In this document: positions 17,079 to 25,314 of the stretch, one piece after another
Numbering within the stretch: position 1 is the stretch's first letter
How the letters are laid out: the number at the start of each line of letters is the position of its first letter
NCBI GenBank assembly: GCA_046350295.1
Contig: JAXMAR010000033.1
Coordinates: 29,826-93,825 of the forward strand
Direction: 5' to 3'
DNA length: 64,000 nucleotides
Origin: JAXMAR01 sp046350295
GTDB taxonomy: Bacteria; Planctomycetota; Planctomycetia; Gemmatales; Gemmataceae
The notes under the pieces: generated by a model
Database searches by the model: none
What the model was told of the DNA's origin: nothing
Seen by the model: the letters and a program-made list of their open reading frames with translations, nothing else
Position numbers and translations under genes: made by a program

Positions 17079-18461
17079 ATGGTCAGCATGTGGTGGCGGG
17101 GGATCGGGGTCCTGGGTTTGGCGCTGGCGCTTTCCGCGCCGGCTCAGGGAGCCTGTTGCTACTTCTCCGCGAAGAACGCGGACATTTTGCAGCCGGCGCA
17201 GAAAGTGTTCCTGACGTATGATCCGGCCGAAAAGGTCGAAACTTTCACCGTCCAGCCCAAGTTCGAGGGGAACGCCCTGGACTTCGGCATGGTCATCCCC
17301 ACGCCGACCCGGCCCAAGCTGCACGAGATGCCCAAGGAGTTTTTCAAGCACCTCGCCTACTACACCATCCTCAAGCGGCGCGAGGTTCCACAAAGCAAGC
17401 TGCTGTGGTTGAATCGCCGCTACGAGCTTCTGCAACGCGCCGCCGGGGCCCGCGATCGGGCCGGCGACGACAAGGCCAAGGGAGATGTATCCAAGTCGAC
17501 CGTGGTCGTCCTCGAAGCCGGCGTCGTCGGCAGCCTCGACTACAAGATCATCGCCGCCGACCGGGCCGACGATCTGTTCCAGTGGCTCAAGGACAACAAG
17601 TACCAGTACTCCGGCGACGAATCGACCCTCGACCACTACGTGAAGAAGAACTGGCTCTTCACGGTCATGAAGATCGACACCATGGCCATGAAGAAGAACA
17701 AGGACGGCAGCTACGCCGGCGAGGTCACCCCGACCCGCTTCCAGTTCGCCTCCGACAAGTTCATCTACCCGCTCAAGATCACCCAGATCTCGGTGAAGGA
17801 CAAGACCGAGGCGTTGATCTATGTTCAAGCGCCCCACAAGGTCGACCTGCCCGGCGACTGGACCTACCAGTACACTTGGCTTCCCATGCTGCAAGCAGCC
17901 ACCGGCTGCACCCCCGGCGGTATCCAGGGGGGCGGCGAGGAGTGGGTCAAGACGCTCGGCGCCCAGGTCCCCGTCCTCCTCAAACGCGCTAGCGATCTCG
18001 GCTTCCGCTTCATGCCCGGCCAGCGCCCGGCGCCCAACGCCAAGGGACACATCCCGACCACCATGGAGTGGGCCCGCAAGCTGACCGCCGACGACGTCAA
18101 GATCCTCAAGGGGGAGGCCCTCTACAGCGAGAAAGTCCCCAACGTCGACGAGGGCTTCACCGAGGCCGACATGAAGGACCCGAAGCGGGCTGAAGCGATC
18201 ACCAAGGTCATCCAGTCCCGTCTCGCCAGGGCCCACAAGGAACGTCCCTTCGGCTATGCGGTGCGCGACGTTCCGGCGGAAGAGTTGAAGGGGCTCAACC
18301 AGCTGGCGGGCCACCTCCGGGAAGGCTTGTTCATCACCAAGTTCCGCAAGTTCTTCTGCCGCGACGAGATGAACGAGGACCTCGTCTTGGTCCCGTCCCG
18401 GCAAGGCGACCACGAGGACACCTCCGAATACCAGGAGATCCTCCCGACCTCGCCTCCATGA
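17079..18461 (+). CDS. DUF2330 secreted protein, array copy A
   Basis: 460 residues. The start at ATG 17079 is favoured by GGGAAGGGG 8 bases upstream. Signal peptide to about residue 26, and the mature protein begins with the paired cysteines of DUF2330 (ACCYFSAKNADILQP). The conserved core follows: ETFTVQPKFEGNALDFGMVI then PTPTRPKLHEMPKEFF, a variable insert (about residues 130-165), VVLEAGVVGSLDYKII, WLFTVMKIDTMAMKKNKDG, and a C-terminus ending DEMNEDLVL ... EDTSEYQEILPTSPP. DUF2330 has no known biochemical role; exported location and N-terminal CC are the only clues. First of four tandem genes on this strand, with a hairpin between it and copy B. Confidence 0.88.
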   Translation: MVSMWWRGIGVLGLALALSAPAQGACCYFSAKNADILQPAQKVFLTYDPAEKVETFTVQPKFEGNALDFGMVIPTPTRPKLHEMPKEFFKHLAYYTILKRREVPQSKLLWLNRRYELLQRAAGARDRAGDDKAKGDVSKSTVVVLEAGVVGSLDYKIIAADRADDLFQWLKDNKYQYSGDESTLDHYVKKNWLFTVMKIDTMAMKKNKDGSYAGEVTPTRFQFASDKFIYPLKITQISVKDKTEALIYVQAPHKVDLPGDWTYQYTWLPMLQAATGCTPGGIQGGGEEWVKTLGAQVPVLLKRASDLGFRFMPGQRPAPNAKGHIPTTMEWARKLTADDVKILKGEALYSEKVPNVDEGFTEADMKDPKRAEAITKVIQSRLARAHKERPFGYAVRDVPAEELKGLNQLAGHLREGLFITKFRKFFCRDEMNEDLVLVPSRQGDHEDTSEYQEILPTSPP

Positions 18462-18497
18462 TTTCGTGGCGCCCCCAGCGCCCCTGATCTTCGTTTA

Positions 18498-18520
18498 GCC
18501 CCGGTTCGCAGAACCGGGGC
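18498..18520 (+). terminator. Hairpin between DUF2330 copies A and B
   Basis: Perfect 10-base-pair stem (GCCCCGGTTC / GAACCGGGGC) with a GCA loop, 36 bases after the copy A stop. No U-run follows, so it may attenuate or stabilise mRNA rather than terminate. Confidence 0.55.
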
Positions 18521-18551
18521 GTGTCGTTGCGCGAGACAAGAGGAGTGAACC

Positions 18552-19919
18552 ATGCGATCCATGTACCGTTGGCTGCTCGCCCTCGCGGCGCTCGCCGCCG
18601 GTTCCTCGGCCCAGGCCGCCTGCTGCTACTTCTCCGCCAAGAACGCCGACATCTTGCAGCCGGCGCAGAAGGTCTTCCTCACCTTCGATCCGAAGGAGAA
18701 CGTCGAAACCTTCACCGTCCAGCCGAAGTTCGAGGGCAACGCGCTCGACTTCGGCATGGTCATCCCGACCCCGACCCGGCCCAAGCTGCACGAGATGCCC
18801 AAGGACTTCTTCAAGCACTTCGCCATTTACACCATCCTCAAGCGGCGCGTCTCCCCGCACAGCGAGCTGGCCTACGAATTTGAACGCGGCCGCGACAAGG
18901 ACAAGGCGACGGCGAAAAAGGAAGAAGCGAAGGAAGCGCCGGACCCGAGGAAATCCACGGTCGTCGTCCTCGAATCCGGCATCGTCGGCACGCTCGACTA
19001 CAAGATCATCTCCGCCGACCGGGCGGACGACCTCTACGCCTGGCTCAAGGACAACAAGTACCAGTACGCCGGCGACGAGGCGACGCTCGATTTCTACGTC
19101 CGCCAGAAATGGCTCTTCACCGTCATGAAGATCGACACCATGGCGATGAAGAAGAACAAGGACGGCAGCTTCGCCGGTGAGGTGACGCCGACGCGCTTCC
19201 AGTTCTCATCGACGAAGTTCATCTACCCGCTCAAGATCACGCAAATCAGCGTCAAGGACAAGACGGAGGCGCTCTTCTACGTCCAGGCGCCCCACAAGGT
19301 CGACCTGCCCGGCGACAACACCTACCAGTACACCTGGGTCCCGATGCTCCAGGCCGCGCAAGGCTGCACCCCCGGCGGCATCAAGGGGGGCGGCGAGGAA
19401 TGGGTCAAGACGCTCGGCGCCCAGGTCCCCGTGCTGTTGAAGCGCGCTCAAGACCTCGGCTTCCGCTTCATGCCCGGCCAGCGGCCTCTGCCGAACGCCA
19501 AGGGGCACATCCCCACCACGATGGAATGGGCCCGCAGGCTCAGCGCCGATGATGTCAAGGTCCTCAAGGGCGAGGCGCCCTACAGCGAGAAAGTCCCCAA
19601 CGTCGACGAGGGCTTCACGAGGGCCGACCTCGCCGATCCCAAGCGGGCCGACGCCGTCCGCAAGGTGGTCTATGCCCGCCTCGCAAAAGCGCAGAAAGAA
19701 CGGCCTTTCGGTTACCTCGTCCGCGAGGCGCCGGAAGAGGACATCAAGGGCCTGACCCAGCTCGCCGGCCACGTGCAGGAGGGGCTGTTCATCACCAAGT
19801 TCCGCAAGATCTTCTGCCGCGACGAGATGAACGACGACCTCGTCATCATCCCGTCGCGCCAGGGCGACCACGAGGACACCTCGGAGTACGAGGAGATCCT
19901 GCCGACGTCGCCTCCGTGA
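18552..19919 (+). CDS. DUF2330 secreted protein, array copy B
   Basis: 455 residues from ATG 18552, 11 bases after an AAGAGGAG site. Signal peptide MRSMYRWLLALAALAAG then SSAQAACCYFSAKN at the mature start. Same domain plan as copy A, with near-identical blocks (KNADILQPAQKVFLTFDP, WLFTVMKIDTMAMKKNKDG). The variable insert is Lys/Glu-rich here (KDKATAKKEEAKEAPDP), and is the main difference between the paralogues, so it may set partner specificity. Spacing to A is 90 bases and to C 106 bases, the latter filled by a palindrome. Function unknown. Confidence 0.88.
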   Translation: MRSMYRWLLALAALAAGSSAQAACCYFSAKNADILQPAQKVFLTFDPKENVETFTVQPKFEGNALDFGMVIPTPTRPKLHEMPKDFFKHFAIYTILKRRVSPHSELAYEFERGRDKDKATAKKEEAKEAPDPRKSTVVVLESGIVGTLDYKIISADRADDLYAWLKDNKYQYAGDEATLDFYVRQKWLFTVMKIDTMAMKKNKDGSFAGEVTPTRFQFSSTKFIYPLKITQISVKDKTEALFYVQAPHKVDLPGDNTYQYTWVPMLQAAQGCTPGGIKGGGEEWVKTLGAQVPVLLKRAQDLGFRFMPGQRPLPNAKGHIPTTMEWARRLSADDVKVLKGEAPYSEKVPNVDEGFTRADLADPKRADAVRKVVYARLAKAQKERPFGYLVREAPEEDIKGLTQLAGHVQEGLFITKFRKIFCRDEMNDDLVIIPSRQGDHEDTSEYEEILPTSPP

Positions 19920-19927
19920 TTCACGAA

Positions 19928-19997
19928 GGCGAGCCGGGCGGCGTGAGCCCCGGAGTTTCCGGCGCCTACCTCCGGGGCTCACGCCGCCCGGCTCGCC
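19928..19997. repeat. Perfect 27-bp palindrome between DUF2330 copies B and C
   Basis: Arms at 19928-19954 and 19971-19997 are exact reverse complements (27 of 27), with a 16-base spacer. The arm begins GGCGAGCCGGGCGGCGTGAG. The same element with small changes lies at 21430-21511. Words of this type are dispersed in planctomycete genomes; it resembles a REP/MITE unit and would form a strong RNA hairpin. Confidence 0.85.
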
Positions 19998-20025
19998 CGC
20001 GAAAGCAACCATCAAGGAGACCTTT

Positions 20026-21417
20026 ATGCGATCGACTCTTCGGGCCGGCCTCGCCCTTCTGGGCGTGGCCTTCGCCACGCAAGGCGCATCCGCCGCCTGC
20101 TGCTATTTCTCGGCGAAGAACGCCGACATTCTCCAGCCGGCCCAGAAGGTGTTCCTCACCTTCGATCCGGCGGAGAAGATCGAGACCTTCACCGTGCAGC
20201 CCAAGTTCGAAGGCAACGCCCTCGACTTCGGCATGGTGATCCCGACGCCGGCGCAGCCCAAGCTGCACGAGATGCCCAAGGAGTTCTTCAAGCATCTCGC
20301 GATCTACTCGATCCTCAAGAAGCGCGAGATTCCGCACAGCGCCCTCCTGCCCGTGCTGTACCGGGGCGGGCGCGGCGGCGCCAGGCGGGAACTCCAATCG
20401 CTGCGGGCCGATTTCGACGACAACAGGGAAGGCAAGAAGAAGGTCGAACCGCCCCCCGTGCGCATCCTCGAGACCGGCGTCGTCGGCTCGCTCGATTACA
20501 AGGTCCTCGAAGCCGACCGGGCCGACGCCCTGTTCCAATGGCTCAAGGACAACAAGTACCAGTACGCCGGCGACGAGGCCACCCTCGACTTCTACGTCCG
20601 CCAGAAATGGTTCTTCACCGTCATGAAGATCGACACCATGGCGATGAAGAAGAACAAGGACGGCACCTTCACCGGCGAGGTGACGCCGACGCGCTTCCAG
20701 TTCGCCAGCGACAAGATCGTCTATCCCTTGAAGATCACCCAGATCAGCGTCAAGGACAAGACCGAGGCGCTCTTCTACGTCCAGGCCCCCCACAAGGTCG
20801 ACCTGCAAGGCGACAACACCTACCAGTACACCTGGATCCCCATGCTGCAAGCGGCCACCGGCTGCACCCCCGGCGGCATCAAGGGGGGCGGCGAGCAATG
20901 GGTCAAGGACCTCGGGCCCCAGGTTCCGGTTCTCTTGAAACGCGCCGGCGACCTCGGCTTCCGCTTCCTGCCCGGCCAGCGCCCGGCGCCGAACGCCAAG
21001 GGACACATTCCGACCACCATGGAATGGGCCCGCAAGCTGACGGCCGAGGATGTCAAAGTCCTCAAGGGAGAGGCGCCCTACAGCGAAAAGGTCCCTGACG
21101 TCGACGAGGGCTTCACCCAGGCCGACATGAAAGACCCGAAGCGAGCCGAAGCGATCGTCAAGGTGATCCAGGCCCGCCTGGCCAAGGCGCAGAAGGAACG
21201 CCCCTTCGGCTATGCGGTGCGGCACGTTCCCGACGACGATGTCAAGGGCCTGACGCAGCTCGCCGGCCACCTGGCCGAGGGGAAGTTCATCACCAAGTTC
21301 CGTAAGGTATTCTGCCGCGACGAGATGAACGATGATTTGGTGCTCATTCCGGCGCGGCAAGGCGACCACGAGGACACCTCGGAGTACGAGGAGATCCTGC
21401 CGACCTCGCCTCCGTGA
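20026..21417 (+). CDS. DUF2330 secreted protein, array copy C
   Basis: 463 residues; AAGGAGA precedes ATG 20026. Signal peptide (AGLALLGVAFATQGASA) then ACCYFSAKN. Domain plan as in A and B. The variable insert is Arg/Gly-rich (YRGGRGGARRELQSLRADF) followed by EPPPVRILETGVVGSLDYK. From that point, about 95 bases are identical or nearly so in copy D, while the insert just before is unrelated, which suggests gene conversion between C and D. Exported, function unknown. Confidence 0.88.
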   Translation: MRSTLRAGLALLGVAFATQGASAACCYFSAKNADILQPAQKVFLTFDPAEKIETFTVQPKFEGNALDFGMVIPTPAQPKLHEMPKEFFKHLAIYSILKKREIPHSALLPVLYRGGRGGARRELQSLRADFDDNREGKKKVEPPPVRILETGVVGSLDYKVLEADRADALFQWLKDNKYQYAGDEATLDFYVRQKWFFTVMKIDTMAMKKNKDGTFTGEVTPTRFQFASDKIVYPLKITQISVKDKTEALFYVQAPHKVDLQGDNTYQYTWIPMLQAATGCTPGGIKGGGEQWVKDLGPQVPVLLKRAGDLGFRFLPGQRPAPNAKGHIPTTMEWARKLTAEDVKVLKGEAPYSEKVPDVDEGFTQADMKDPKRAEAIVKVIQARLAKAQKERPFGYAVRHVPDDDVKGLTQLAGHLAEGKFITKFRKVFCRDEMNDDLVLIPARQGDHEDTSEYEEILPTSPP

Positions 21418-21429
21418 TCCGAAGTCAAG

Positions 21430-21511
21430 GGCGAGCCGGGCGACGTAAGCCCCCGGAGGTCGATCCGGCGACCTGTCTCAAACTCCGGGGGCTTACGCCA
21501 CCCGGCTCGCC
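21430..21511. repeat. Palindrome between DUF2330 copies C and D
   Basis: 29-base arms at 21430-21458 and 21483-21511 pair at 27 of 29 positions, with a 24-base spacer. Same family as 19928-19997 (GGCGAGCCGGGC start), same position relative to the genes. Confidence 0.8.
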
Positions 21512-21538
21512 ACGAACCGATCCGTTAAGGAGACACGC

Positions 21539-22936
21539 ATGAAATCGACCCTCCGCCGCTTGCCGGCAGGCCTCGCCCTCCTGGGCCTGGCGTTTGCCGC
21601 GCAGACGGCGTCCGCCGCCTGTTGCTATTTCTCCGCCAAGAACACCGACATCCTTCAGCCGGCCCAGAAGGTGTTCCTCAGCTACGATCCAACGGAGAAG
21701 GTCGAGACCTTCACCGTGCAGCCCAAGTTCGAAGGCAACGCCCTCGATTTCGGCATGGTGATCCCGACGCCGGCGCAGCCCAAGCTGCACGAGATGCCCA
21801 AGGAGTTCTTCAAGCACCTCGCCTATTACACGATCCTCAAGCGGCGCGAGTTCCCGCGCAGCGCCCTCTTGCCTCGACCGCGCTACAAGTTCGGCGGCGG
21901 CAAAGCCAAGGGCAAGGCGATGGCCGCCGAATCGAGCGCCGCCGGCAAGAAGGCCGACGCGCCCGAGCCGCCCCCCGTGCGCATCCTCGAGACCGGCGTC
22001 GTCGGCTCGCTCGATTACAAGGTCCTCGAAGCCGACCGGGCCGACGCCCTGTTCCAGTGGCTCAAGGACAACAAGTACCAGTACTCAGGCGACGAGGCGA
22101 CCCTCGACTTCTACGTGCGCCAGAAGTGGTTCTTCACCGTCATGAAGATCGACACCATGGCGATGAAGAAGAACAAGGACGGCAGCTTCACCGGCGAGGT
22201 GACGCCGACACGCTTCCAGTTCGCCAGCGACAAGATCGTCTACCCCTTGAAGATCACGCAGATCAGCGTCAAGGACAAGACCGAGGCGCTCTTCTACGTC
22301 CAGGCGCCCCACAAGGTCGACTTGCAAGGCGACAACACCTACCAGTACACCTGGATCCCCATGCTGCAAGCGGCCACCGGCTGCACCCCCGGCGGCATCA
22401 AGGGGGGCGGCGAGCAATGGGTCAAGGACCTCGGGCCACAGGTTCCGGTGCTCCTCAAGCGTGCCCAGGACCTCGGCTTCCACTTCGTGGCCAGTCGCCG
22501 TCCCGCCCCGAACGCCAAGGGACACATCCCGACCACGATGGAATGGGCCCGCAAGCTGACCGCCGAGGACGTCCAGGTCCTCAAGGGGGAAGCCCCCTAC
22601 AGCGAAAAGGTCCCGAACGTCGACGAAGGCTTCACCCAGGCCGACATGAAAGACCCCAAGCGCTCCGATGCCGTCATCAAGGTGATCCAGTCGCGCCTCG
22701 CCAAGGCCCAGAAAGAACGGCCCTATGGCTACGCCGTGCGGCACGTTCCCGCCGAGGAGCTCAAGGGCCTGACCCAGCTCACCGGCCACCTGGCCGAGGG
22801 GAAGTTCATCACCAAGTTCCGCAAGATCTTCTGCCGTGACGAGATGAACGACGACCTCGTCCTCATCCCGTCCCGCCAGGGGGACCACGAGGACACCTCG
22901 GAGTACGAGGAGATCCTCCCGACCTCGCCTCCATGA
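21539..22936 (+). CDS. DUF2330 secreted protein, array copy D
   Basis: 465 residues; AAGGAGA lies upstream of ATG 21539. Signal peptide with LALLGLAFAAQTASA, mature start ACCYFSAKNTDILQP. The insert is Lys/Ala-rich (GGGKAKGKAMAAESSAAG). It differs from the others at one otherwise constant site in the C-terminal third, where FMPGQRPAPN (A, B similar) reads FVASRRPAPN. Last gene of the tandem array; a bidirectional terminator separates it from the convergent asparagine synthase gene. Function unknown. Confidence 0.88.
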   Translation: MKSTLRRLPAGLALLGLAFAAQTASAACCYFSAKNTDILQPAQKVFLSYDPTEKVETFTVQPKFEGNALDFGMVIPTPAQPKLHEMPKEFFKHLAYYTILKRREFPRSALLPRPRYKFGGGKAKGKAMAAESSAAGKKADAPEPPPVRILETGVVGSLDYKVLEADRADALFQWLKDNKYQYSGDEATLDFYVRQKWFFTVMKIDTMAMKKNKDGSFTGEVTPTRFQFASDKIVYPLKITQISVKDKTEALFYVQAPHKVDLQGDNTYQYTWIPMLQAATGCTPGGIKGGGEQWVKDLGPQVPVLLKRAQDLGFHFVASRRPAPNAKGHIPTTMEWARKLTAEDVQVLKGEAPYSEKVPNVDEGFTQADMKDPKRSDAVIKVIQSRLAKAQKERPYGYAVRHVPAEELKGLTQLTGHLAEGKFITKFRKIFCRDEMNDDLVLIPSRQGDHEDTSEYEEILPTSPP

Positions 22937-22965
22937 TCCCGGCCGGCGCAAGCCGACGACGTGGA

Positions 22966-23004
22966 AGATAAAGGCCGCGGCACGATGCCGCGGCCCTTTA
23001 TCTT
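22966..23004. terminator. Bidirectional terminator, DUF2330 array / asparagine synthase
   Basis: 17-base arms (5' AGATAAAGGCCGCGGCA, loop CGA, then the complement) with A-rich and T-rich edges, so it can work on both strands. It lies between two convergent stop codons. Confidence 0.8.
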
Positions 23005-23040
23005 TGGCGCTTTCGGAGACGGTTGGCTTTGTCGCTCGGG

Positions 23041-25044
23041 TCAGGCGGTGACGAGCTCGGGACGCCTCAGCGTTTGCGGTTTGGCGGCGCCGGGCAGGGC
23101 GCAGAGGCTACCGTCGATGTAGGTGTGATGCCAGAGCTGGGTGGCGAGGACGCCGACCAGGCCGAGCTCGACGGAGGAGCGGTTGCGGAAGCCGAGCCGC
23201 TTCTCGAAGACGGCGCGTTGCCACGCCTTGACCGCATCGAGATTGAAGTAACCGGTCTTGCGGAGCGACTCCTCGCTGAGGAGCTGGTCGACGTAGGGGG
23301 GGGTGCCGTGGCTGAAAAAGCTGTCGAGCGGGGCGCGGAACATGCCCTTGGGACGCCAGGCGACCTCGCGCGGCAGGTAGCGCTCGCCGAGGAGGCGGAG
23401 GATGTACTTGTCCTGGAAGCGACGCAGCTTCCACTTGGGATGGATGCGGGCGAGGAAGGCGAAGACCTCCTCGTCGAGGAACGGGTAGCGCGTCTCGACC
23501 GAGGAGTGCATGGCCACGCGGTCCCCCTTGGAGGCGAGGAGGTGGCCGACGAGGTGGATACGGCCGGCCCAGAAGAAGGCGCGGTTCATGGGATGCCAGC
23601 GGCGTATCCGTTCGAGCGGCGGGGCGAGGTCTTCGTAAGGCAGATAGTCGCCGAGCGTTTCGAGCGTCTGCGGGCTGAAGAAGCGCAAGCGCGACTGGCC
23701 CATGACGCCGTAAATGTCTTGATAGGGCGTGTGGTCTCCCAGGAAGTTTCGGATGCGGGCGACATAGGCGAGCGCGCCCTTGGGGGCGCCCATCGCCCGC
23801 ATGATGCCGCGGCGCAGGAACTTGCTCAGCGGGACACCGGGGATGATATCGAGGTAGCCGAGGAGCCGATGGATCTTGAACCAGGCGTAGCCGGCGAGCC
23901 ATTCGTCGGAGCCTTCGCCGGTGAGGGCGACCTTGAAGCCGTGTTGATGGACGGAGCGGGCCAGGCCCATGAGGCCGACGCACGAGGTATCGATGACGGG
24001 GGCTTCGGCGGCGCGGATCAGCTCGGGGTAGTCATGAGTGATCTCCTCGTCGCCGCAGCGGACGACGATCGGCTCGGCGCCGATGTGGCGGGACGTGACG
24101 GCAGCCTGGTCGGTTTCATCGAGGCGCCCAGGCACCTTGATCGTGAAGGTCGGAATCGACGTGCCGCGGATGCGCGCCGCCATGGCGACAACGAGGCTCG
24201 AGTCGATGCCGCCGGACAGATAAGACACGACGGGGACGTCCGCCCGCAGCCGGCGCTCGACGGCGGCGAGCATCCGGTCCTCGAACTCGTCGACCAGCTT
24301 GCGCGGATCGTCGCTCGGGTCCTCGTCCCCCTGGTTGGGGAAATCGATCATCCAGTAAGGCCGCTCGCGCAGGCGCGCCGGTTCTCCGGGCCGGCCGAGC
24401 TGGATGCTCATCATGTGGCCGGGCTGGAGCGCCTGGATGCCCTCGAAGCAGGTGGCGGGGCCGGGGACGGCGAAGAAGTTGAAGACCTGGTCGAGGCCGC
24501 GCAGGTCGGTACGGGCCTCGACCATGCCGCTCGCCAGGATCGCCTTGATCTCGGACGCGAAAAGGAGCCAGTCACCGGAGCCGTCTTTTTGCCTGGTCCA
24601 GAAGAGGGGGCAGATGCCGAAGCGATCGCGCGCCAGGACGAGCTGACGGCGGCGGTAGTCGTAGACGGCGATGGCGAACTGGCCGCGCAAGTGATCGAGA
24701 AATTGCTCGTGGTGGTCTTCCCACAGGTGCGGGATCAGCTCGGTGTCGCAGTGCGTGGCGAAGCGATGGCCGCGGCTCTCGAGCAGCGTCCGCATCTCGG
24801 GGTAGTCGAAGAACTCGCCGTTGAAGACCGTCACGACGGAGCGGTCTTCATTCCAGATCGGCTGCTGGCCATCCGCGAGGCCGACGATGCTGAGGCGGCG
24901 ATTGGCGAGGACCATCTCGGGCTCGTCGAGGTACCCTTCCTCGTCGGGGCCGCGGTGAATGATGGCGTCGGCCATGCGGCGGACGACGCCGGTGGGGGCG
25001 AGGTTACGCCCCGTGAGATCGATGATGCCGGCGATGCCGCACAT
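23041..25044 (-). CDS. asnB: Asparagine synthase (glutamine-hydrolysing)
   Basis: 667 residues. The protein starts MCGIAGI, so after removal of Met the N-terminal Cys is the glutaminase nucleophile (class II amidotransferase). Further glutaminase motifs: HRGPDEEG, RLSIVGL, FNGEFFDY. The synthetase half has the PPi-loop SYLSGGIDSSLV near residue 270 and GEGSDEWLAGY further on. It would make asparagine from aspartate, ATP and glutamine, or amidate another carboxylate, since many AsnB-like enzymes of this length work in cell-surface or peptide biosynthesis. Neighbours (DUF2330 array, desaturase) do not settle the substrate. Downstream it converges on the DUF2330 array. Confidence 0.9.
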   Translation of the reverse strand: MCGIAGIIDLTGRNLAPTGVVRRMADAIIHRGPDEEGYLDEPEMVLANRRLSIVGLADGQQPIWNEDRSVVTVFNGEFFDYPEMRTLLESRGHRFATHCDTELIPHLWEDHHEQFLDHLRGQFAIAVYDYRRRQLVLARDRFGICPLFWTRQKDGSGDWLLFASEIKAILASGMVEARTDLRGLDQVFNFFAVPGPATCFEGIQALQPGHMMSIQLGRPGEPARLRERPYWMIDFPNQGDEDPSDDPRKLVDEFEDRMLAAVERRLRADVPVVSYLSGGIDSSLVVAMAARIRGTSIPTFTIKVPGRLDETDQAAVTSRHIGAEPIVVRCGDEEITHDYPELIRAAEAPVIDTSCVGLMGLARSVHQHGFKVALTGEGSDEWLAGYAWFKIHRLLGYLDIIPGVPLSKFLRRGIMRAMGAPKGALAYVARIRNFLGDHTPYQDIYGVMGQSRLRFFSPQTLETLGDYLPYEDLAPPLERIRRWHPMNRAFFWAGRIHLVGHLLASKGDRVAMHSSVETRYPFLDEEVFAFLARIHPKWKLRRFQDKYILRLLGERYLPREVAWRPKGMFRAPLDSFFSHGTPPYVDQLLSEESLRKTGYFNLDAVKAWQRAVFEKRLGFRNRSSVELGLVGVLATQLWHHTYIDGSLCALPGAAKPQTLRRPELVTA

Positions 25045-25076
25045 GAAGCGTCTTCTCGTTCCTGTTCGCGTTCGAC

Positions 25077-25209
25077 GTAGGTCAGGCTTTCCAGCCTGAT
25101 GTAGGTCAGGCTTTCCAGCCTGATGTAGGTCAGGCTTTCCAGCCGGATGTCGCGACCCTGATTCGACTCAAGGCAGGCGCCCGCTGTCAGCCTGGAAAGG
25201 CTGACCTAC
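25077..25209. repeat. Three tandem 24-base repeats plus one inverted copy
   Basis: Direct units at 25077-25100, 25101-25124 and 25125-25148 (starting GTAGGTCAGGCTTTCC; third has one change), and a reverse-complement unit at 25186-25209. Together they can fold into a long hairpin. It lies upstream of asnB and of the desaturase gene, in a 270-base divergent intergenic region. Confidence 0.85.
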
Positions 25210-25314
25210 CCGTCTCCCACTTCGCCATTTTATTCAACGCGGTTATCTTGAAAAAGCCGCAAAGGCCGGGTAGTTTTAACATTTTCCCCCTGTTGCCCGC
25301 CAGCGCCCGCACAG

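Noticed and set aside
19928..21511. Attachment sites or a mobile unit carrying DUF2330 copy C
   Set aside because: The elements are palindromes of a dispersed family with no integrase or transposase nearby, so duplication by recombination is simpler.
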